From Odobenus rosmarus divergens (taxonomy: Eukaryota > Chordata > Mammalia > Carnivora > Odobenidae): DNA of 64,000 bases. The stretch spans positions 2,094,437-2,158,436 of the forward strand of contig NW_004450404.1 of NCBI RefSeq assembly GCF_000321225.1, in the 5' to 3' direction. The notes under the pieces are model-generated. The model was not told the DNA's origin and made no database searches. It was given only the letters and a program-made list of their open reading frames with translations. Both the position numbers and the translations under genes were made by a program. Of this stretch, positions 12,337 through 23,365 are shown piece by piece; position 1 is the first letter of the stretch, and the number at the start of each line of letters is the position of its first letter.

Positions 12337-12419
12337 ATAGCTAAACTATGGAAAGAGCCTAGATGTCCATCAACAGATGAATGGATAAAGAAGAGATGGT
12401 ATATACATATATATGTGTG

Positions 12420-12456
<37 letters not shown>

Positions 12457-12848
12457 GAATATTATGCAGCCATCAAAAAAGTGAAATCTTGCCATTTGCA
12501 ATGACGTGGATGGAACTAGAGGGTATTATGCTAAGGGAAGTAAGTCAATCAGAGAAAGTATCATATGATCTCACTGATATGAGGATTTTGAGAAACAAGA
12601 CAGAGCATCATAGGGGAAGGGAGGGAAAAATGAAACAAGATGAAACCAGAGAGGGAGACAAACCATAAGAGACTCTTAATCTCAGGAAACAAACTGTTGC
12701 TGGAGTGGAGGGGGGTGGGAGGGATGGGGTGGGTGGGTGATGGACACTGGGGAGGGTATGTACTATGGTGAGCGCTGTGAATTGTGTAAGACTGATGAAT
12801 CACAGATCTGTACCCCTGAAACAAATAATTATATGTTAATTAAAAAAA
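12337..12848 (+). mobile_element. 5'-truncated L1 with target-site duplication and internal CA repeat
   Basis: It starts inside the ORF2 C-terminal coding region (GAAAGAGCCTAGATGTCCAT), runs through the G-rich 3' UTR and ends in TTAATTAAAAAAAAA. The 11-bp duplication AAGACTCCCTA lies at 12326-12336 and 12849-12859. The ORF2 part is interrupted by a CA run and is not intact. Confidence 0.95.
12421..12455 (+). repeat. (CA)n microsatellite inside the L1
   Basis: About 16 CA units preceded by TATATGTGTGTATA. It lies between ORF2-derived sequence on both sides, so it expanded after or during insertion of the L1. Confidence 0.95.
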
Positions 12849-12859
12849 AAGACTCCCTA

Positions 12860-13743
12860 TTTCTTCAGCATGGATCATGCAGAACATGGAGTCCTCTAGC
12901 CAATTGAGAAAAGGGAAATTCCAGAGTCCAGGAAGATATCTTGGCTTAAGGTACTATATAGCACTCTTATCTTCTGCTATGAAGGTAGTCTCTCCCCAGC
13001 TCCACCAGAATAAAGGCTAAAAATAATCAAGTCTCTCCAGCAGGGGAGGGAGAACAAACAACACCAGCTAGAACAAGTTAACTGGTGAAAAATTCAATGA
13101 ATTATACATAAATATGGATTAATATATGCAAACATCCCTGGGGGAGGGAGATAAAGGAAGGTGATGACTACTTGTTATATTCTGGTATGAATCAATTTAA
13201 TTGGATAAAGTTCTTATATTTTATGAGATACATGGAGAATATAAAAATTTTTACTTCAGGTGAGTAAAGACAAGAAAGAATTGAACTTTTAAAAAGCCAG
13301 AATAAAGGAAAAGAGTATTAAAATTTCAGGAGATAGAAAAGAAGTGGATCTAGGATCTGGGAAGAAGGCAGACTGCAGGTCAAAGAACAAAGGGAAGCGA
13401 GAAGAGATGAGGTGTGAAGGAGGAAACAATCCAGCCAGAATGAAATTACTCTGCTACAAACAGAAACCAGGGGACATGTTCAAGATACAACACAGAGGCA
13501 GCTCCGTATGTCAAGAAGATCTGAGTGAAAGTATTTTATGTTTAGGAGAAATTTGCCTTTCCTTTATGATTATCATTTTAGTCAAACTGATTTAGCTACC
13601 TCTCACATTTTTCCCCCTTTGGCTTTTGTTTACACCACTGTCCCATGAGAATACCTTCACCCAAATATTGACATTTACTTCTAAAAACCTATACCAAAAT
13701 TTTATGTCTTCTGTGAATTTTTACTTGATACATACAAGTAAAA
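12860..13743. other. Intron sequence, nothing recognised
   Basis: Purine-rich in 13,260-13,500. An 83-codon frame at 13344-13595 has no recognisable similarity. Confidence 0.5.
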
Positions 13744-13815
13744 CATACACTAAGTCATTTATGATAAACAGTAGAAATTTATTTGTCCGAGTTCTGGAGG
13801 CTAGGAAGTCCAAAT
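13744..13815 (-). repeat. 72-bp copy of part of the downstream MaLR LTR
   Basis: Identical base for base to 15443-15514, which lies inside a full MaLR LTR. The flanks differ on both sides, so this is an isolated segment and not a second LTR insertion. Confidence 0.9.
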
Positions 13816-13984
13816 TCATCAGTTATAACTAGTTTTAAATTCTAGTTAACTTACATTTTTATCAATGGTTAGATGGTCAGATAGTGCTGTAAGGCTTATA
13901 TGACCAAAAAGCAGCAGTACCTAGTGCTCCTGGTACCCTTTCAGCTCTTTTCATTGCTCCCTCTGGTATTTATCTCTAATCAAC

Positions 13985-14692
13985 ACAAGAAACAACAGGT
14001 GTTGGCGAGGATGTGGAGAAAGGGGAACCTTCATGCGCTGCTGGTGGGAATGCAAACTGGTGCAGTCACTCTGGAGAACAGTATGGAGGTTTCTCAAAAA
14101 GTTAAAAATAGAACTAACCTATGGTCCAGCAATCGCAATACTAGGTATTTATCCAAAGAATAAAAAAACACTAATTCAAAGGGATTCACGCACCCCGATG
14201 TTTACAGCAGCATTATCTACAACAGCCAAATTATGGAAACAGACCAAGTGTCTGTCAACTGACAAACGGATAAAGAAGTGGTACATATATACCATAGAAT
14301 ATTACTCAGCCATCAAAAAGAATCAAATCCTGCCATTTGCAACGACATGGATGGAGCTAGAGAGTATTATGCTAAGTGAAATAAGTCCATTAGAGAAAGA
14401 CAAAAACCATATGATTTCACTCATATGTGGAATTTAAGGAACAAAACAAACGAGCAAAGGAGAAAAAAAGAGAGGGGCCCACCACTGTTCTTAATTATAG
14501 GGAACAAACGAATGGTTACAAGAGGGGAGGTGGGGGGGGGAATGGGTTAAACAGGTGGTGGGGATTAAGGAGCGCACTTGTCCTGATGAGTACCAGGTTG
14601 ATGTACCGACGTGCTGAATCACTACAGTATACCTGAAACTAATATTACACTGTATGTTAACTGGAATTTAAATAAAAACTTAAAAAAGGAAA
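13985..14692 (+). mobile_element. 5'-truncated L1
   Basis: Begins in ORF2 (GTGTTGGCGAGGATGTGGAG) and includes the 3' UTR G-rich run at about 14525-14541 and the terminal TGAAACTAATATTACACTGT before an A-rich tail. A 134-codon frame at 14033-14437 is the ORF2 protein C-terminus ([23 protein letters not shown]). The reverse transcriptase and endonuclease parts are absent, so the copy is dead. Confidence 0.93.
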
Positions 14693-14949
14693 AAGAATAA
14701 CCTTATACTACTTCCTCTTGACTCATCAATTTCAGATATTATCTTTAGACATCCTATTAGAGATGACTTAAAACTCGTATCACAAATTTTGGTTAAATTA
14801 GTATTTAGTTTTTATATATTATGATTATGCAAACACTGTTCACTGCCAAGGTAAGGAATATACTCTAGTTACATTTCTTGTGTACAACTTCTGTTTTCTT
14901 CTTAAGTTTGCAGTTGGTTTTAAAATTTGCTTTCTTTTTGCCTACAAAT

Positions 14950-15408
14950 TCTTCTCACTCTGCCTCTTAAGTGAATTTTCAGTACTCCAACCTATTGGAT
15001 AATTCATCGCTTCTATTTTTTTCCCTTGGAGACAGCTTTCCTGGAATCATCTGTCTGCTTCAATCTGGACTGAGTACTCTCTAAGCCTACTGAATGAACT
15101 AGTCTTCTGAAGCACCCTTTATTCATCACAATGTGAAGGAACTTTCTTCATTGTGCTTATAAATGTTGGATCCTTTGTTGCCTGAATCTCATGTCTTTTT
15201 CTTGTTAACAACCATCTCATGTTGGCAGAGCCCACTTTCCAGCAACTTCCTAAAAATAGGTATATGTCTGAAAATATCTTGGTTGAAAATCATTTTCACT
15301 AAGCACTTCAAAGGCATTGTTCCTTGTCTTCTAACTTCCAATGTTGAAATGTTTGATATTATTTTTACACTCCGTCCTTTATATATTTTAAAAATCTCTT
15401 AAAAGCTT
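14950..15408 (+). repeat. Old interspersed repeat, family unassigned (left part)
   Basis: Text such as GAGACAGCTTTCCTGGAATC and TTCAAAGGCATTGTTCCTTG belongs, by eye, to the same element as 15773-17190. The two parts are separated by the MaLR LTR. Confidence 0.4.
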
Positions 15409-15772
15409 GTCTCAGCCCACTTGGGCTGCTATAACAGAATACCATACACTAAGTCATTTATGATAAACAGTAGAAATTTATTTGTCCGAGTTCTGGAGGC
15501 TAGGAAGTCCAAATCCAAATCACCAGCAGATTTGGTGTCTGGTGAGAATCTGTTTCCTGGTTCATAGACAGCTATCTTCTAGCTGTGTCTTCACATGGCA
15601 GAAGGGGCAAGGGAGCTCTCTTGGGTCTCTTTTATAAGGGCACTAATCCTATTTATGAGGCATCTGCCCTCATGACCTAACTACCTCCCAAAGGCCCCAC
15701 CTCCAAACACCATTACATCAGGGATTAGGCTCCAACATATAAATTTTGCGGGGAGACACCTTCAGTCCAATA
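15409..15772 (-). mobile_element. MaLR solo LTR (MST/MLT1-type)
   Basis: Antisense LTR of the ERVL-MaLR group. The plus strand shows GGGCTGCTATAACAGAATAC, TTTATTTGTCCGAGTTCTGG, GGGCACTAATCCTATTTATG and TCCCAAAGGCCCCACCTCC. No internal retroviral sequence is present, so it is a solo LTR or a mammalian-apparent LTR remnant with no coding potential. Confidence 0.88.
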
Positions 15773-17190
15773 AAACTTCTAGGGTTTCGTATCACTGGTG
15801 TTTGATAATTCACAATAATGATTCTTCTTGAGAGTAGGTGTTTTGTTTGTTTGTCTTCATTAACAGGTTTTCAGTAGGCCATTTTAATCTAGCAACTCAC
15901 AGTCCTCATATTAGGGAAAAATTTTTTTTGGTATTTTAGTACTCCATCTAATCTAAGAGCATGATTATCACTGTACCATTATAGAAGAAAATGCAGCCAA
16001 TTAAAATGTGTCACACCATTGGCTTTAACAAACATTTCGATTTCAGAAATATTAAGATGTGGGAAAAAACAAATATGATATTTCTTTCCGAGTTTCTTCC
16101 TTTCCATTTCCCTGTTGTCTCTGGAATTCCTATTAAGTAGATGTTAGATTGCTTCTTTCTTTTTCTCTCCTATTTTCTATCTCTTTCTCTTACTCTTTTT
16201 TTGGAGATTTCCTTAACATTAGCTTTTAAATATTCTACTAAAATGTAAAACATTCCTATCTCGTTTTTAATTTTCTGATTAAAAACATAGCATCCTACTC
16301 TTATTTTAGCATATCAATTTTGTCTTTTAACACTCAGAAGGTAATAATTTAACTTTTCTTTTTCCTTTTTACTGCAGTCTGTTCCTTCAAGAGCTTATTC
16401 TTTCGTTTGGAAGCCTTTCTCAAATGTCCAGTGATATTTGGCTTTTCAGTCATACTTAAGAGTGAGACACTAAGAAGTAGACCACATGTTCTGGAGCTTG
16501 TCAACTGTTAGGCTTTTTTGGTAGGTTAATTGGCCAAATAGTCAGCCTTTACACTGAAGATCTCCTAAATGTCTGTTTCTAAAGGTCTTTTATCAGGGAC
16601 CATTCAATTTCTTCATGAAAGAAGGCTTTACTTTCCTGCCGGGAAGATATGGTCCTGGTTGTTGTAATGGGCTTTCACTTGATCTCCTTGTTTCTAGCCC
16701 AGTGCCTCACACCACTTCCTACTATACCTGGGGTTCCCCAAGTCTGGAGCTATTCTGATTCATTTTTCTCTAAAAAAAATACCCCCTGTCTCTTCCAGGG
16801 GTAGGAGAGAGGAGAGAGTGGAGGCTGTTTATACTGACGTTCAACCACTCTGTTTTCAGCCCCATGCCATTCCTCCACTTTCCATGGTACCTGGTGACCT
16901 CATTCTTGAGCTCTTCTGGAGCTGTGAGGGCAATAAATAAGGCATGCTTCCTGCTGCTATACCCCCTCTAAAAGCACTTAGGTCCTTTAACTTCCTCCTG
17001 TTATGACTCTTTTATCTACTTTTCACATTTCTATGTTGTGGTTCAAATTACACAAGTCAGAATTCTAATTTAAAGATCACGTTTCTGTTTCTTATTCTCC
17101 TTGATGTTTTGGGTGATTATTTACCAGAAGAGAAGAAGACAAAAACAACTTTATTTTGCCATTTAAAGACTGCAAGTTTCCCTCATATGC
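15773..17190 (+). repeat. Old interspersed repeat, family unassigned (right part)
   Basis: The order of phrases (CTCTCCTATTTTCTATCTC, GAGATTTCCTTAACATTAG, AGAGTGAGACACTAAGAAG, CTTGATGTTTTGGG, AAGACAAAAACAAC) matches a repeat I have seen as a common mammalian interspersed element. I cannot name it with confidence. Confidence 0.45.
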
Positions 17191-17270
17191 TTTTGTATCT
17201 CCAACAACCTAGCAGAGTTCTTGGCACCTAATAGAAATTCATTAAGTGCTTGGTTAATGAATGATTAGCT
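17165..17270 (+). repeat. L2 3'-end fragment
   Basis: TTTTGTATCTCCAACAACCT, then TTGGCACCTAATAGAAATTC and TTAATGAATG, follows the L2 terminal pattern. Confidence 0.6.
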
Positions 17271-17284
17271 GTAGTCAGAGTTCA

Positions 17285-17560
17285 GACTAAGCTGCTAAAA
17301 CAAAAAGACCCCAAAATGTAATGGCTCAAACAAGATAAGTGCCTTTTTTTTTCTCACGGAGCAGTCCATAGGTAAGAGGGTAAATCAGGGTGAGGAGGTA
17401 GCACACGATCATTAGGTCAATAAAGGACCCAGGCGTCTTCTCTCCTGTTACTCTCCATCCATCCTACAGTCTTGTTGTGGTCAAAACTGGTTATTCAGCA
17501 TACCCTGTGTTCTAGCCCATTAAAAAGGGGCCAATCAACCTACAAGAAAGCCTACTAGTT
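17285..17560 (-). repeat. LTR-like old repeat, family unassigned
   Basis: GCTGCTAAAACAAAAAGACC, CCCAAAATGTAATGGCTCAA and GGACCCAGGC are phrases from a common mammalian LTR-like repeat read in antisense. Confidence 0.45.
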
Positions 17561-17599
17561 GACAAGCTCCATACGTACAACTATCATCTCACAGTTTCT

Positions 17600-18072
17600 A
17601 TGGGCCAAGAATCTGGGCTAACAAATGTGTGAGCTTGGAAGAAGAACCTTTTATCATCAAGGTTCAGATGAGAACCTAGCCCCAGCCAACTCCTTCACTG
17701 CAGTCTGTGAGAGACCCTGAACCAAAGGACCCCATTAAGCTGTGCCCAGATTAATGACCCACAGAAACTGTGAGATAAGAAATGTATGTTGTAGACGAAC
17801 CATGAGAGACGATGGACTCTGAAAAACAAACTGAGGGTTCTAGAGGGGAGGGGGGTGGGGGGATGGGTTAGCCTGGTGATGGGTATTAAAGAGGGCACGT
17901 ATTGAATGGAGCACTAGGTGTTATGCACAAACAATGAATCATGGAACACTACATCAAAAACTAATGATGTGATGTATGGTGATTAACATAACAATAAAAA
18001 AGAAATGTATGTTGTTTTAAGCTACTAAGTCTGAGGTAATTTGATATGCATCAAATAGATAACTAATGCAAC
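17600..18072 (+). mobile_element. MLT1-type LTR 3' part, split by an L1 tail
   Basis: GAGACCCTGAACCAAAGGAC, then GACCCACAGAAACTGTGAGA, resumes after the L1 insertion with TTTTAAGCTACTAAGTCTGA and AGATAACTAATGC. This is the typical MLT1 3' half. The L1 duplicated the AAATGTATGTTG segment of the LTR. Confidence 0.75.
17793..17999 (+). mobile_element. Severely 5'-truncated L1 with target-site duplication
   Basis: Only the L1 3' UTR is present: the G-rich run at about 17847-17862, then GGTGATGGGTATTAAAGAGG and ATGAATCATGGAACACTAC, ending in AACAATAAAAA. The 16-bp duplication AAGAAATGTATGTTGT lies at 17777-17792 and 18000-18015. Confidence 0.95.
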
Positions 18073-18318
18073 ATCTCAACTTTTGTTATTTAAATTATCA
18101 GTAATTGACAAAATGAAAACTTTTAGTTGTACATTAAAGGCAAGTACAATTTAAAAGTATAAGGCTAATAGATATTTTGACAATCTTTTGGATTTAATAC
18201 CATCAATGAAATAGTAAATATTAGGCTTTTTATACTCAATCCTAATTCCTATAATCTGGAATGATCTGCTCAACAACTTCACCCATATTGCTAGTAATAC
18301 CGTAGTCCTGTACCTTTT

Positions 18319-18437
18319 TTTTTTTTTTTTGAGTGAGTGTGAGCTAATGAGTGAGTGCGGGTGGGGGAGGGAGGGGGAGAGGAAGGGGGACAGCTCCCAG
18401 TGTGGAGCTCGATGTAGGGCTCGATATCACAACCCTG
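18319..18437 (-). mobile_element. Diverged or truncated CAN-SINE
   Basis: A poly-T start and GA/GT-rich body, then GGAGCTCGATGTAGGGCTCG. The tRNA-like end is missing. A 13-bp near-perfect flanking duplication (TCCTG[T/C]ACCTTTT) lies at 18306-18318 and 18438-18450. Confidence 0.8.
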
Positions 18438-18450
18438 TCCTGCACCTTTT

Positions 18451-19430
18451 CAACCTGGTTATAAAATGCAATTTTCTTCCAGATGTAATGTTACTGATGT
18501 CATGAGTACTCTGAGGGAAAGTATGAGCCATATAATATCACAATGGAAAATGTTTCTAGGCTACAGAGAGAATAAAAAATTTGAAGGTTTTCCTTCCAAA
18601 GAAATTGTTACCTAAGAAAAACAGGTAACTGGTGGCAGAAAAACTCAGTACTAATGCTTACTGTTTGTTTTTATGTTTGCTTAAATGCTAATAAATATAT
18701 ACTCCAGATGAATGAAACAGAATGCCTCATATGGCCTGGGAGGTACAGAAATCTAGACTAAATGTGAAGGTAACCTCAGGCACAGGTCCCATGCTTGGGC
18801 CCCATTATGCATTCATTTAATTAACAAGCACTTATTGAATACCTACCGGATACTGGATACAAAACAAGGAATAAGTCAGACATGGTCAAGCTCACAGTTT
18901 AGTAGGGAATAAGTAAATAAGTAATGGAATCTAATGTGGTATTCCCATTTAGGGTTCTCATAGGCTGCTATGGCAGCACAAAGGAAAAACGCTTAACTCA
19001 AAGCCGAAATGGAACTCGTAGTTGTGCCAGGAAGATGTCTCAGTTGAAGTGATATCAAACTTGGATCTGAATGATGATTGGGAGTTAACTGGAAGGGGTA
19101 CTAGGGGAAAAGAATTCTGAGAGAGGGAGTATTACCTATGAAGACCTAGGAACAAAAGAAAACCTGATGCATTGGAGTGACCACTCTCTCAAGAGGGGGC
19201 AGAGGAATACAGCTGGGGAGGATACAGAGAAGTACACAAAGACCTTATTATAAAGGGCCTGATAGGTCACACTGCAGTGTTTGGGCTTCATTTAAAGGAA
19301 GCACAAAACTACTGAAGGATTTGAAGAAGATTACAATGATCTCACTCTTCCATAACTGACAAAATGTTCATGACAAATTGATTTCTGAAAACTTTCCAAA
19401 TGTTAAAAAGCATATAGAAACATTTAACAT
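18451..19430. other. Intron sequence with an old-repeat stretch
   Basis: The 18,795-19,330 region carries phrases (AAGCACTTATTGAATACC, CTCACAGTTTAGTAGGGAAT, GGATTTGAAGAAGATTACAATGATC) of the same unassigned old mammalian repeat as 2660-3090. The rest is unrecognised. Confidence 0.5.
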
Positions 19431-19642
19431 TTTTTAAAGATTATTTATTTGATCTTTATTTATTTGAGAGAGAGAGAGAGAGAGAGCTCACACGAGCAGG
19501 AGGAGGGGCAGAGGGCAAGGGAGAAGGAGAAGCAGACTCCCCGCTGAGCAGGGAGACCGATATGGGTCTTAATCCCAGGACCCTGGGATTATGACCTGAG
19601 CCAAAGGCAGATGCTTAACTGAGTGAGCCACCCAGGTGCCCC
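19431..19642 (-). mobile_element. CAN-SINE with target-site duplication
   Basis: Full antisense copy: poly-T/AAAGATT start, GA-rich body, CTGAGCA and tRNA-like end. It is flanked by AACATTTAACA-type repeats (about 19420-19430 and 19643-19653). Confidence 0.94.
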
Positions 19643-19746
19643 AACATTTAACAATTTTATGTATTAGCAATAATCAGATAGAAGACAGGAGAAAAGAAAT
19701 CCCATTGCATTATAACAAAAACTATAAAATACCCATGAATTTATCT

Positions 19747-19940
19747 TTTTTTTCTTTTTAAAGATTTTATTTTATTTATCTGAGAGCGAGAGAGAGAGCA
19801 CAAGAGGGGGTAGGGTCAGAAGGAGAAGCAGACTCCCCGCTTAGCAGGGAGCCCAATGCGGGACTCGATCTGGGGACTCCGGGATCATGACCTGAGCCAA
19901 AGGCAGTCACTCAACCAACTGAGCCACCCAGGTGCCCCCA
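19747..19940 (-). mobile_element. CAN-SINE with target-site duplication
   Basis: Antisense full-length copy. The flanking duplication CCATGAATT(T)ATCT lies at 19733-19746 and 19941-19953. Confidence 0.93.
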
Positions 19941-20289
19941 CCATGAATTATCTTAATAAATTAATGTACAAAACTATATATAAGAAACCATAAAATTTTT
20001 ATAAAGTATATAAAAGAATGTCAATAAATGTTTTGGGGATGTGAAGACTCAACATTATTAAAATAATTTTCTTCATGTTAATTAGCAAATTTAATGGAAT
20101 TTTTATAAAATCCCAATAACTTTTTCAGGAGTACTTGATAAACTGATTGTAAAGTTTATCTGGAAGATGCGAAGACCACAATTTTGGAAAAAAAAAAGAA
20201 AGGTGGGAGGGCTTGCCTTGCTACATATAAAAAACATATAATAAAAGCACAGTAATTGAAAATATATGTGAAGTCAAGACATTCAGGGA

Positions 20290-20734
20290 TGCTATGGGTT
20301 GAACTGTGTCTTCCAAAAAGGTATGTTCAATTTCTAATCCCAGTACCTGTGAGTGTGATCTTTTTTGAACACAGGGTCTTTGTAGATTCAATAATACTAA
20401 AATGAGGTCATACAGGAGTAAGGTGGGCCGTAATCCAGTAACCGGTATCCTTATGTGAAGAAGGAAATTTGGACATGGAGACACATAAGGAAAACGCCAT
20501 GTGACAACAGAGGTAAAGAATGGAGTGATGTGGCCAAGGAATGCCAAGGACTGCTGGCAGCTACCAGAAGCTGGAAAAAGCAAGGAAAGATCCCCTCCCA
20601 GGGCCTTCAAAGAGCATGGCTCTGTGGACACAGATTTTGGTGTCCTCCTGACTGTGAGATAATAAATTTCTGTTATTTTAAGCCACCCAGTTCGTAGTAT
20701 TTTGTTAGGGCAGCCCTAGGAAACTAACATCAGA
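20290..20734 (+). mobile_element. MLT1A-type MaLR LTR
   Basis: It starts TGCTATGGGTTGAACTGTGT and includes CCAAGGAATGCCAAGGACTG, AATAAATTTCTGTTATTTTA, GCCACCCAGTTCGTAGTATT and CAGCCCTAGGAAACTAACA. Sense plus. No retroviral coding sequence. The 136-codon antisense frame here is a chance frame in the LTR. Confidence 0.9.
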
Positions 20735-20828
20735 AGAATATGGCAATTTTATTTTAAGCCACCCAGTTCGTAGTATTTTGTTAGGGCAGCCCTAGGAAAC
20801 TAACACCAGGAGAATATGGCAATTTTAT
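20674..20828 (+). repeat. 76-bp tandem duplication at the LTR 3' end
   Basis: The LTR terminus plus about 23 bp of flank (TATTTTAAGCC ... GAATATGGCAATTTTA) is repeated directly after itself with period 76. Only about two substitutions separate the copies (ACATCAGAA versus ACACCAGGA). Confidence 0.95.
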
Positions 20829-21460
20829 ATATGATAAAAGAGAAATCTCAAATAAGTTGAATAGGTTTTATTTGTTCAGTAAGTAGAGATTAGGACAACA
20901 AGCAATTTGGAAAAAGTTAGATTTCTATGTCATAATGGGTACTACAATTCCAAGTAGACCACAGATCTAAATGTAAAACACAAAACTATAGAGGTGGTAG
21001 ATGAAAATTTAAGAGGTTATTTTTATAACCTTGGTGCAGGAAAGGATCTTCTAACCCAAAACACAAAACCCAGAAGCCAGATCTGACCATTTAAAAATGA
21101 AAACTTCTGTATACAATGAAAGACCACATAATCAATGTTAAAAAATAGGGAGAAAATATTTGCAAGATACATTAAAGACATGGGAGTTAATATCCAGAAT
21201 ATATATGATCACACAGACCCCAAGGAGATAAGCAACCAAAAACACAAAGGCCAGTAATACATGGATACTCAACTTCATTAATAATCAAATGAGATGAAAC
21301 TGAAATGAGAAAGTATTATTTATTTAGAGTGGCTCAAATGAAAAATAATTTCTAATAATATCCAGTGTTGAATAGGGTATGGTTGAACAGGTACTTTCAT
21401 ACGGTAACATTTTTACAAGCTTTTTGGTTTGGACAGCAATTTGGCAATGTCTACTGAAAT

Positions 21461-21576
21461 TTATTTATTTTTTTTTTTATTTATTTAAGTAATCTCTATA
21501 CCCAATGTGAGGCTTGAACTCACGATCCTGAGATTAAGAGTTGCATGCTCTTCCGACTGAGCCAACCAGGTGCTCC
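21461..21576 (-). mobile_element. Old short CAN-SINE subtype
   Basis: Antisense. A T-rich tail, then TCTATACCCAATGTGAGGC and GACTGAGCCAACCAGGTGCT. It has no GA-rich body, so it is an older or shorter subfamily, like those at 33.5 and 40.8 kb. Imperfect flanking repeats (ATGTCTACTGAAATTT / ATGTCTATTGAGATTT). Confidence 0.85.
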
Positions 21577-21607
21577 TATGTCTATTGAGATTTAAATGTT
21601 CATACCC

Positions 21608-21756
21608 CACAAACAATGAATCATGGAACACTACATCAAAAACTAATGATGTAATTAACATAACAATAAAAAATTATTTTAAAAAACCACAAACAATGAA
21701 TCATGGAACACTACATCAAAAACTAATGATGTAATTAACATAACAATAAAAAATTA
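21608..21756 (+). mobile_element. Tandem pair of L1 3' tails within one target-site duplication
   Basis: An 80-bp L1 3'-end segment (CAATGAATCATGGAACACTA ... AACAATAAAAAATTATT) occurs twice, at 21608-21687 and 21688-21756. Both sit within a single 16-bp duplication TTAAATGTTCATACCC (21592-21607 and 21757-21772). Confidence 0.93.
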
Positions 21757-21890
21757 TTAAATGTTCATACCCTTTGTTATAGCACATTCTTCTCTAAAAC
21801 TATATCCTACTGAAACACAAGTTCACAAAAATAAATAGGGGGAAATTCCATTAAGTGTAGGACATGCATAAAATAGAGTATCATGCAACA

Positions 21891-22096
21891 GGGGTGCCTG
21901 GATGGCTTAGTCGGTTAAGTGTCCGACTCTTGGTTTCCACTCAGCTCATGACCTCAAGGTCCTGAGATGGAGCCCCATGTGGGGCTCTGTGCTCAGCACG
22001 GAGTCTGCCTGTCCCTCTCCCTCTGCTCCTCCCCACTGCCTTCCCCTGCTCTCTCTCTCTCTCAAATAAACAAATAAAATCTAAAAAAAATAGGAA
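21891..22096 (+). mobile_element. CAN-SINE with target-site duplication
   Basis: Sense copy starting GGGGTGCCTGGATGGCTTAG. The duplication TATCATGCAACA lies at 21879-21890 and 22097-22108. Confidence 0.94.
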
Positions 22097-22289
22097 TATC
22101 ATGCAACAATTTCAAAAGAAGATCTACATGTACTGTCATAAAAAGATGTTCTAGACTTTAAGTGAAAAGAGCAAGTTGGAGAATATACATATTTTGTAAA
22201 TACCAGTAATAACTATCTTATGTACAGAATAAAATGAAGATACTAACTGTGCTAACAATGGATATCTTAAAGGCAGGAAAATTTATTAA

Positions 22290-22400
22290 TTCATTTATGT
22301 AATATTTAATGAGTGTCTATTATGTGCCCGTCACTGGTCTAGGTGCTGGGGACATAGAAGTGAATAAAAAAACAAGATGAGGAAATGGTTAACATTCATC
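22290..22400 (+). repeat. Old mammalian interspersed repeat fragment
   Basis: TTAATGAGTGTCTATTATGT, GCCCGTCACTGGTCTAGGTG and CTGGGGACATAGAAGTGAAT: same unassigned family as 2660-3090. Confidence 0.6.
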
Positions 22401-22494
22401 TTCTATGTTAATACTTCTATAAAGTATCACCTTTATATTTTTGTCTCTAATAAATCTTTGTTTAGTTTGATTTTTTTAAAAAAATAACCTTTAA

Positions 22495-22674
22495 GGGGGT
22501 ACCTAGGTGGCTCAGTTGGTTAAGCATCTGCCTTTGGCTCAGGTCATGATCCCAGGGTCCTGGGATGGAGCCCCTCATGGGGCTCCCTGCTCAGTGGGGA
22601 GTCTACTTGTCCCTCTCCCTCCCCAACCCCTGCTCGTGCTCTCTCTCAAATAAATCAATAAAATCTTTAAAAAT
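22495..22674 (+). mobile_element. CAN-SINE
   Basis: Sense copy with head GGGGGTACCTAGGTGGCTCA and tail AAATCAATAAAATC. Short flanking repeat (A[C/G]CTTTAAGG). Confidence 0.92.
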
Positions 22675-22899
22675 AAGCTTTAAGGTACTAATGAAAAACT
22701 TTCAACAATATAAAGCAATTTGTTTTGTCATTCTCTTAAAATCAGTCTTATTAAACAGTTTTTAAAAATGGCACAGCATATTCAAGACTATATTTTGGTA
22801 AAATTAATGTGAAAGCATCAACAAGTTTCTAATACCATAAGATCATTACTGTGCTCAGTTTAAAAATAAGAATCCTTAAATTCTATGGTATCTGATTTA

Positions 22900-23365
<466 letters not shown>

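Larger units (their letters stand above)
19654..22275 (+). mobile_element. Old L1M fragment, interrupted by at least five later insertions
   Basis: Sense ORF2/3' text appears in pieces at 19654-19740, 19954-20289, 20830-21460, 21773-21878 and 22109-22275. Examples are AATCCCAATAACTTTTTCAG, GCAGGAAAGGATCTTCTAAC and GCAATTTGGCAATGTCTACT. The pieces line up in order, so this is one element split by SINEs, an MLT1A LTR and a short L1 tail. Confidence 0.75.

Noticed and set aside
14033..14437. 134-codon frame as a host gene
   Set aside because: It is the C-terminal part of L1 ORF2 in a 5'-truncated, dead copy.
20221..20631. 136-codon minus-strand frame
   Set aside because: Chance frame antisense to an MLT1A LTR.
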